Assembly: GCA_964444795.1 (NCBI GenBank)
Contig: CAYUIQ010000068.1
Location: 1-35,635, forward strand
Length of the DNA stretch: 35,635 nt
From: JABMRP01 sp964444795
Lineage (GTDB): Bacteria > Planctomycetota > Planctomycetia > Pirellulales > Thermoguttaceae
Direction: 5' to 3'
Position numbers and translations under genes: made by a program. Under the pieces are notes generated by a model, which saw only the letters and a program-made list of their open reading frames with translations, did not search any database and was not told where the DNA came from. The number at the start of each line of letters is the position of its first letter. The stretch's first letter is position 1. Shown here one piece after another: positions 30,866 through 35,635 of this stretch.

Positions 30866-33800
30866 ATGTCTCCGGCGGCGGACGCGATTGTTGGTCGGTT
30901 GGATTCGATCCGTCAGCAGTGGTGGTTCTTCACGCTGACCACCACGGCCGTGCTGGCGGTTTGTCTCTCGATGGGCGCGCTGCTGGCGCTGCTGGTGGCC
31001 GATTCGCTGATGGTCTTCTCGCAGCCGATGCTCTGGTTGCTGGCCGGCGGATGGCTCCTGTGGACCATCGTCCTGGTGGTTCTGGTCTGCCGGCGCTCGA
31101 TTCGCGGCCAGCGTGGTTTGGAGGCCACGGCGCGCCGCGTTGAAATGGCACATCCCGAGCTGCAAAGCAGCCTGATGAACGTGCTGCAACTGGCCGACGA
31201 CGGGCGGCAGAGCAACCCGGCGCTGCGCGACGCGGCGGTCGCGGAGGCGGCCTCGCGCGTGGGGCAGATGAGCTTTCGGGGAGTGGCCGCCCGACAGAGC
31301 CGTCGCGAGCGGTTTCTCTGCCGCATGCAGACGAAGCGGGATCTGGCCGAAGCTTCTTTGACGCTGTTACTGCTGATCGTCACCGCCGGCGTGTTGGGAA
31401 CCATCTTTCCCCAATGGAGTTCGGCCGCCGATCGGATGATGGCCCCCTGGACGTTCACGCCCTCGGTCGGCGCGGTGGGAGAAATCGAGGTCACGCCCGG
31501 CGACGTCGAGATACAGATCGGCTCCTCGCTGGAAATCGCCGGCCGGATCGCCAACCCCGACGGCCGAACGTTCGACGCGGTGTTGTTGGTCAGCTACACA
31601 AACGACGACGGGGAGGTCGACCGCGAGGAAGAGTTCCCACTGACAGCCGGCGAAGACCCGGGCCGATACGCCCTGACCATGGAGTCGGTCACCCAGCCGC
31701 TGGACTATCGCCTGGAGATCGGCGATTCGCAAAGCCCGATCCATCATATCGGTCTGCTCGACAAGCCGACGGTCGCTGAAATCGAGGTGACGCTGAAATA
31801 CCCCAAATACCTCGATCGCACGGCGGAACCCTATACCACGACCCAGCCCGACCTGGAAGGTGTGCCGCAGTTTACCGTGGCGCATCTGCGGATACGCGGC
31901 TCGGACCGGATCAGTCGGGGGCACGTCGCATTGGCCGGGCAGAAATATCCGGGAAGCGTGGAGGAAGAAGAACAAATCCTGGAAGTGGATGTTCCCCTGT
32001 TGCGCGACACGACGTTCACGATCCACCTGTTCAACACGGCCGGCCATACGGATCCTAACCCGCGCGTCAATCGGATCCGAGTACTCCCCGACAAGCCACC
32101 CACCGTCCGATTGCTCAAACCCGTGCGCGAGAGTACGGCCGAGCCGGGTGGAGTGATCCCCGTAGTGATCCAGGCCACCGACGATCACGGGGTCGGCCGG
32201 GTGCAGTTGGAGATGCGTGTGTCGGCACCCCCGGACGACTCCGGCCAGCCGGGCAAGGAGGAATACGGCCCCAGTGAAACGGTCAAAGAGTGGTCAAAGT
32301 TCGAGACGCCGACCGCCGTGTCCACGTTTCTCGAAATCCCGCTCGACGCCGAGAAGATTCGCGTCGAGCAGACCGTCCAGGTGCGAGCGGTTGTCCAGGA
32401 CCGGCGGTATTTTGCCCAGTGGGGTGAAGAGCTTCTGCCCCAGCAGGCGACCACCGAATGGCAGACCGTGCGTATCGTCGACGGCGAGAGTCGCGCGGAG
32501 GAGGCGATCGAGCAGCTCCAGAGCATTCGCGCATCCCTTTGGAAACTCCTCCGCACTCAGGTCACCGCCCGGGTTCGTGCTTCGACGATCCGCCAACACG
32601 ACGAACTGGCGCAACGCGACGAGATGGCCGGCGAAGTGCGACGCCTGCAACTCGACATTCGCAAAGCGGCCACGGGCCTGGTCGAGGGTATCGAGCCCGG
32701 CGGCGATTCCGATCGCCTGCGCATCCAAAGCGAGTTGGACCGCCTGGCCGACAACGAAATGGTCGCGGCCATCGAGGCGTGCGACGGGCTTTGCGCCGTG
32801 GAAACGATCGAGGGGTACGACGGGGCGGTTGCCGGACTCAGTCCCGTACAGGACCGGATTATCGAGGCCTTGCGACGTCTGCTCGACGTGGCCCGACACG
32901 GGCAAAACGAAATACTGGCGGAAATGGACAAACGGTCCGCCGGCGATCTGCCCCCGGAAACACGGGAAAAGCTTGAGGAGATTCGGGCGAAGCTTGAGGA
33001 ACGTCTCGCGCAGCGAAAAAAGGTGATCGAGGCCACCGAAAACCTCGCCAAGAAACCGGTCGAGGATTTCTCCGAGGAGGACGAGGATCTGCTGGCCGAG
33101 TTGGCCGCCGCGGAAGACGACTGGTCGAAGTTTCTCGAAGATCTGCATTCCGACTTGAGCAAACTGCCCGAGCAGGACTTCGCCAATTCGAGCATGCTCA
33201 AGGAGCTCAACGAGATTCAAACCGAGATCAAGATGGCCGAGGATGCCCTGACGAAGAAGACGGCCGATATTGCCGTGCCGCTGGAGCAGTTGGGGGCGGA
33301 AATGGCCGAGGAGATCAAGACGAATCTTGAGAAGTGGCTGCCCGACACACCCGACCGCGAGCGCTGGAGCCAGGAGGAATCGCTCTCCGACGCCGGCAAG
33401 GAAGCGCCCATGGCCGAGTTGCCCGGCGAGTTGGAAGATCTCATCGGCGAACTGATGGAAGAAGAGGAGGACCTGTTCGCCGAAATGGAGGACGTCAGCA
33501 GCAGCGCGGCCGATTCGCTGGACAAAGGCGCCGGCTGGGACGTAGCCGACGGGCCGATCTCCAACATGAGCGCCAAGGGGGCCACGGGCAATCGGCTGCC
33601 CAATACCAGCGAGATCGGCGGTCGCGCCGGTGAAGGACGCAGCGGCAAATCGAGCGGCGAATTCGTCGGCGACGAAGCGGTGGGCAAGGGCGGCCGAAAA
33701 ACGCCCAGCCGGTTGACCCCCGACCCCTACGTCAAAGGCCAGATCAAGGACCACAGCAAGGACGCTCAAGGCGGAGCGACCGGCGGCGGCAAGGAGAGCG

Positions 33801-34261
33801 GCCAAGGAGCCGAGGGGCTCGAGGGACCGGCACCCGGACCCAAAGGGGCGCGAAATCTTCAGCGCCTGGCCGGGAAACAGGGCGCCCTCCGCAACAAGGC
33901 CGAGGGGATCGACATCCAACGCAAGGTCATGGCCTTTCACCACACCGATCTGGGCGAGATGCTCGATCTGATGGCCCGGATCGAAGACGACCTGCGGGCC
34001 GGACGCTACGAACACGCGCTGCGCCAGCGGAAGGTGTTGGCCGAGGGACTCGGTTCGGTCAAGCAATACATCAAAGGCGAATTCGAGATCCGCGAGGATA
34101 CGTCGGATAATCTCCCGGCCGACATTCAAGAGGAACTGCTGGGCAGCATGGAAGAAGCCTCGCCCGCCGGATGGGAGCATCTCAACCGCCGGTACTTCGA
34201 GCGGCTGATCGGCGGCAAGCCCGAAAGGTCTCCCGCTCCCAAGACATCGCCCCAGGAGTAA
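30866..34261 (+). CDS. Large membrane and coiled-coil protein, DUF4175-like
   Basis: This 1131-residue protein has membrane helices at about 19-46, 54-75 and 162-181. Extracytoplasmic Ig-like beta-domains cover about 195-520 (AEIEVTLKYPKYLDRTAEPY; RVLPDKPPTVRLLKPV). An acidic alpha-helical, coiled-coil-prone region extends from about 540 to 900. A Gly/Ser-rich disordered stretch (around 900-1020) and a short C-terminal helical domain (MAFHHTDLGEMLDLMARIED) complete it. The layout resembles DUF4175-type proteins, which in planctomycetes often occur near vWA, DUF58 and MoxR genes; none is in view here. ATG at 30866 is chosen because the membrane helices begin soon after and GAGG lies upstream; the frame is open to 30440, overlapping the previous gene. 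Function is unknown, probably an envelope scaffold. Confidence 0.8.
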   Translation: MSPAADAIVGRLDSIRQQWWFFTLTTTAVLAVCLSMGALLALLVADSLMVFSQPMLWLLAGGWLLWTIVLVVLVCRRSIRGQRGLEATARRVEMAHPELQSSLMNVLQLADDGRQSNPALRDAAVAEAASRVGQMSFRGVAARQSRRERFLCRMQTKRDLAEASLTLLLLIVTAGVLGTIFPQWSSAADRMMAPWTFTPSVGAVGEIEVTPGDVEIQIGSSLEIAGRIANPDGRTFDAVLLVSYTNDDGEVDREEEFPLTAGEDPGRYALTMESVTQPLDYRLEIGDSQSPIHHIGLLDKPTVAEIEVTLKYPKYLDRTAEPYTTTQPDLEGVPQFTVAHLRIRGSDRISRGHVALAGQKYPGSVEEEEQILEVDVPLLRDTTFTIHLFNTAGHTDPNPRVNRIRVLPDKPPTVRLLKPVRESTAEPGGVIPVVIQATDDHGVGRVQLEMRVSAPPDDSGQPGKEEYGPSETVKEWSKFETPTAVSTFLEIPLDAEKIRVEQTVQVRAVVQDRRYFAQWGEELLPQQATTEWQTVRIVDGESRAEEAIEQLQSIRASLWKLLRTQVTARVRASTIRQHDELAQRDEMAGEVRRLQLDIRKAATGLVEGIEPGGDSDRLRIQSELDRLADNEMVAAIEACDGLCAVETIEGYDGAVAGLSPVQDRIIEALRRLLDVARHGQNEILAEMDKRSAGDLPPETREKLEEIRAKLEERLAQRKKVIEATENLAKKPVEDFSEEDEDLLAELAAAEDDWSKFLEDLHSDLSKLPEQDFANSSMLKELNEIQTEIKMAEDALTKKTADIAVPLEQLGAEMAEEIKTNLEKWLPDTPDRERWSQEESLSDAGKEAPMAELPGELEDLIGELMEEEEDLFAEMEDVSSSAADSLDKGAGWDVADGPISNMSAKGATGNRLPNTSEIGGRAGEGRSGKSSGEFVGDEAVGKGGRKTPSRLTPDPYVKGQIKDHSKDAQGGATGGGKESGQGAEGLEGPAPGPKGARNLQRLAGKQGALRNKAEGIDIQRKVMAFHHTDLGEMLDLMARIEDDLRAGRYEHALRQRKVLAEGLGSVKQYIKGEFEIREDTSDNLPADIQEELLGSMEEASPAGWEHLNRRYFERLIGGKPERSPAPKTSPQE

Positions 34262-34267
34262 CACGCC

Positions 34268-35548
34268 GTGTCGAAGGAACTTCCCACTCGTTCCCGCGCT
34301 TCCGCGTGGGAACGCACGGTCGGACGCTTCGCGTCCCTTCCGCACGCCTGTCTGGCGATCGCCCTGCTGGCTCTTTTCGCCGGCAGCGCAGCGGCCGACG
34401 AGCGTAAGGTCGTCATCCCTTTCGATTTCGTCTCCAAGTTTGACGACGGGGTCTACGGCCGGCAGATGGGCGACATGATCTGGAAGAAACTGGAGCGCGA
34501 GGGCGGGTTCATCATCCCCGACGCCATGCTCGACGTCCGCGACTTCTGCGAGAGCGAGGATATCTCGCCGACACCCGGCACGTCGCTCAAGGACATGCGG
34601 GAGATCATCCGCGAGGATTTCGACGCCCAGATCGGCATTTGGGGAAGCGTCGAACGGGTGCCGGGGCACGAGTGGGACGTCTACGACGTGGTGATCCGGT
34701 GCGTCGATTTCTCCACGTATCCCGAGGCGACGGTCGTCTTCGAGTGCAAGGAACGTACCAAGACGGTCAGCGAGATCCCCCACGTCTACGTCAAACGGAT
34801 GCTCGACGCGCTCTACCAGCGCACCGAGCAAGGGCCGCCGCTGTTGGACATGCTGGCCGAACGCAATTGGGAGAAGAATCCGAATCTTGTTATCGGTGAT
34901 TTTCAGGCCGGATCGGGGCGCGTGCCGCGAGGATGGGAAGCCGTCGGCGGACAACAGCGCGAACCGCTGGGCCGGCTGGTGCAATGGTTGCGCGAGAGCG
35001 GAAACCCCGCGAACAGCGTGATCCGTTTCACCTTCGACAAGGGCGTGGGCGACAGCACGGGCGTGATGTACTACAGCGATTGGTTTCCCGTCGAGGAAGG
35101 CGCGAAGTATCGTTTCCAATGCCGCTGGCGTTCCAACGGCCCGACCGGCAAGGTGTTTATCAAGTGCTATGCCCAGCAGTCGAGCGAGTACCGCACCGAA
35201 TCGGCGCCGCCGGGTAGCTCCCAGCCCGGGCCCAATTATCGGCCCGACCCCGGCCAGCGCCGCGAAGTCTACCGCAGCCAGCAGAACCTCAAGGGCCAGA
35301 AGAACACCTGGAACGTGCAGCGGGAGGACTTCACGCCCAAGCACACGAAATACACCCCTCGCTGGGGTCGGGTCATGCTCTACGCCTATCTCGGCGGCGG
35401 CGTGATCGAATTCGACGACGTCGTGATCAAGCAAATCGTGCCTGCCTCGCCGAGTGTCCAACTCAAAGAACTCCGCCACTCGCTGGAGACGAAAGTGACC
35501 ATCGAGGAGATGAAGGAAAACGAGCGTCGCACCCGGCAAGAAAAGTAG
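34268..35548 (+). CDS. Secreted protein with C-terminal carbohydrate-binding-like domain, GTG start
   Basis: This 426-residue protein starts with GTG six bases after the previous stop, so the two genes are almost certainly co-transcribed. The signal is long: an Arg-rich n-region (residues 1-25), then CLAIALLALFAGSAAADE. The n-region is encoded across a palindromic repeat (34289-34314). The N-terminal domain (about 45-185) has alternating alpha/beta structure (VVIPFDFVSKFDDGVYG ... DFDAQIGIWGSVERV), reminiscent of TolB N-terminal or LpoB/FlgO-like folds. The C-terminal domain (about 205-400) resembles a CBM4/9-type jelly roll (LVIGDFQAGSGRVPRGWEAV; YYSDWFPVEEGAKYRFQCRW). No in-frame ATG lies between the GTG and the hydrophobic core. 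Function is unknown. The stop codon lies inside the inverted repeat at 35545. Confidence 0.78.
   Translation: MSKELPTRSRASAWERTVGRFASLPHACLAIALLALFAGSAAADERKVVIPFDFVSKFDDGVYGRQMGDMIWKKLEREGGFIIPDAMLDVRDFCESEDISPTPGTSLKDMREIIREDFDAQIGIWGSVERVPGHEWDVYDVVIRCVDFSTYPEATVVFECKERTKTVSEIPHVYVKRMLDALYQRTEQGPPLLDMLAERNWEKNPNLVIGDFQAGSGRVPRGWEAVGGQQREPLGRLVQWLRESGNPANSVIRFTFDKGVGDSTGVMYYSDWFPVEEGAKYRFQCRWRSNGPTGKVFIKCYAQQSSEYRTESAPPGSSQPGPNYRPDPGQRREVYRSQQNLKGQKNTWNVQREDFTPKHTKYTPRWGRVMLYAYLGGGVIEFDDVVIKQIVPASPSVQLKELRHSLETKVTIEEMKENERRTRQEK
34289..34314. repeat. Palindrome inside a coding sequence (cgttcccgcgc...gcgtgggaacg)
   Basis: The arms 34289-34299 and 34304-34314 are 11 bases each with one mismatch and a 4-base loop. 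The sequence type resembles palindromes normally found between genes, but here it is translated as part of the signal peptide n-region of the downstream protein. Confidence 0.6.
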
Positions 35549-35625
35549 CCATCTCGCTGGAGCGAGATGTAGCTATTGAACATTTAGGTTTTCCGGGCTA
35601 CATCTCGCTCCCGCGAGATGGCTAC
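35545..35625. repeat. Double palindrome at a gene end (gtagccatctcgct type)
   Basis: The arms 35545-35572 and 35598-35625 are 28 bases each with one mismatch. Each arm is itself palindromic (CATCTCGCT with AGCGAGATG), allowing a cruciform or two small hairpins. The first arm contains the TAG stop (35546-35548) of the preceding gene. It probably also ends that transcript. Confidence 0.8.
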
Positions 35626-35635
35626 TCTACGCAAG

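Noticed and set aside
32294..35539. Very long open frame (over 1000 codons) on the minus strand, opposite the DUF4175-like gene and its neighbour
   Set aside because: It is antisense to two genes with clear signal peptides, membrane helices and domain structure. Its translation is rich in Arg, Leu, Gly and Ala with no recognisable domain. Long antisense frames are expected in G+C-rich coding DNA.

Overview
The window is G+C-rich bacterial chromosome that almost certainly comes from a planctomycete, probably of the Pirellulales type. The evidence is two DUF1559 proteins with pseudopilin-like N-termini, a PEP-CTERM-anchored protein, a formylglycine sulfatase, a secreted HzsA-related dihaem protein, many secreted glycan hydrolases and esterases without any SusC/SusD-type importer, and small lipoproteins. 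No rRNA, tRNA, CRISPR array, transposase or phage gene was recognised.

Layout. 98-1303 (-) is a uroporphyrinogen-decarboxylase-family protein. 1552-2532 (+) is the first DUF1559 protein. 2885-4045 (+) is a leucine-rich-repeat lipoprotein bracketed by inverted copies of two intergenic repeats. 4347-5896 (-) is a redox pair: a Tat-exported, catalytically atypical aldo/keto reductase overlapping a tetrahaem cytochrome c. 6320-7833 (+) is a small lipoprotein plus the second DUF1559 protein. 7855-9327 (-) is a sialate O-acetylesterase-type SGNH hydrolase, followed by a tiny lipoprotein (9509-9742, -). 10259-11671 (+) is glutamine synthetase (glnA), with a GTG start and a possible sigma-54 promoter. 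11731-13788 (-) is a PEP-CTERM protein.

14144-22694 (+) is a co-directional glycan-degradation cluster: GH29 alpha-L-fucosidase, GH110-like alpha-1,3-galactosidase, a double alpha/beta-hydrolase esterase, a chimeric gene remnant, a GHL15-like glycoside hydrolase and a type I sulfatase. A convergent GH2 beta-glycosidase with a C-terminal LamG-like domain follows (22870-25518, -). Together they suggest extracellular or periplasmic removal of fucose, alpha-galactose, acyl and sulfate groups from a complex, possibly sulfated, fucose- and galactose-containing glycan. The substrate is inferred, not shown.

25816-27611 (+) holds a secreted BD-FAE-like esterase and a cytoplasmic M55 D-aminopeptidase. 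27846-35548 (+) holds the HzsA-related protein, a large DUF4175-like membrane/coiled-coil protein and a secreted protein with a C-terminal carbohydrate-binding-like fold.

The most unusual non-genic signal is the density of palindromic repeats of at least six unrelated families in almost every intergenic gap. One palindrome is read through as the n-region of a signal peptide (34289-34314), and another supplies a stop codon (35545-35625).
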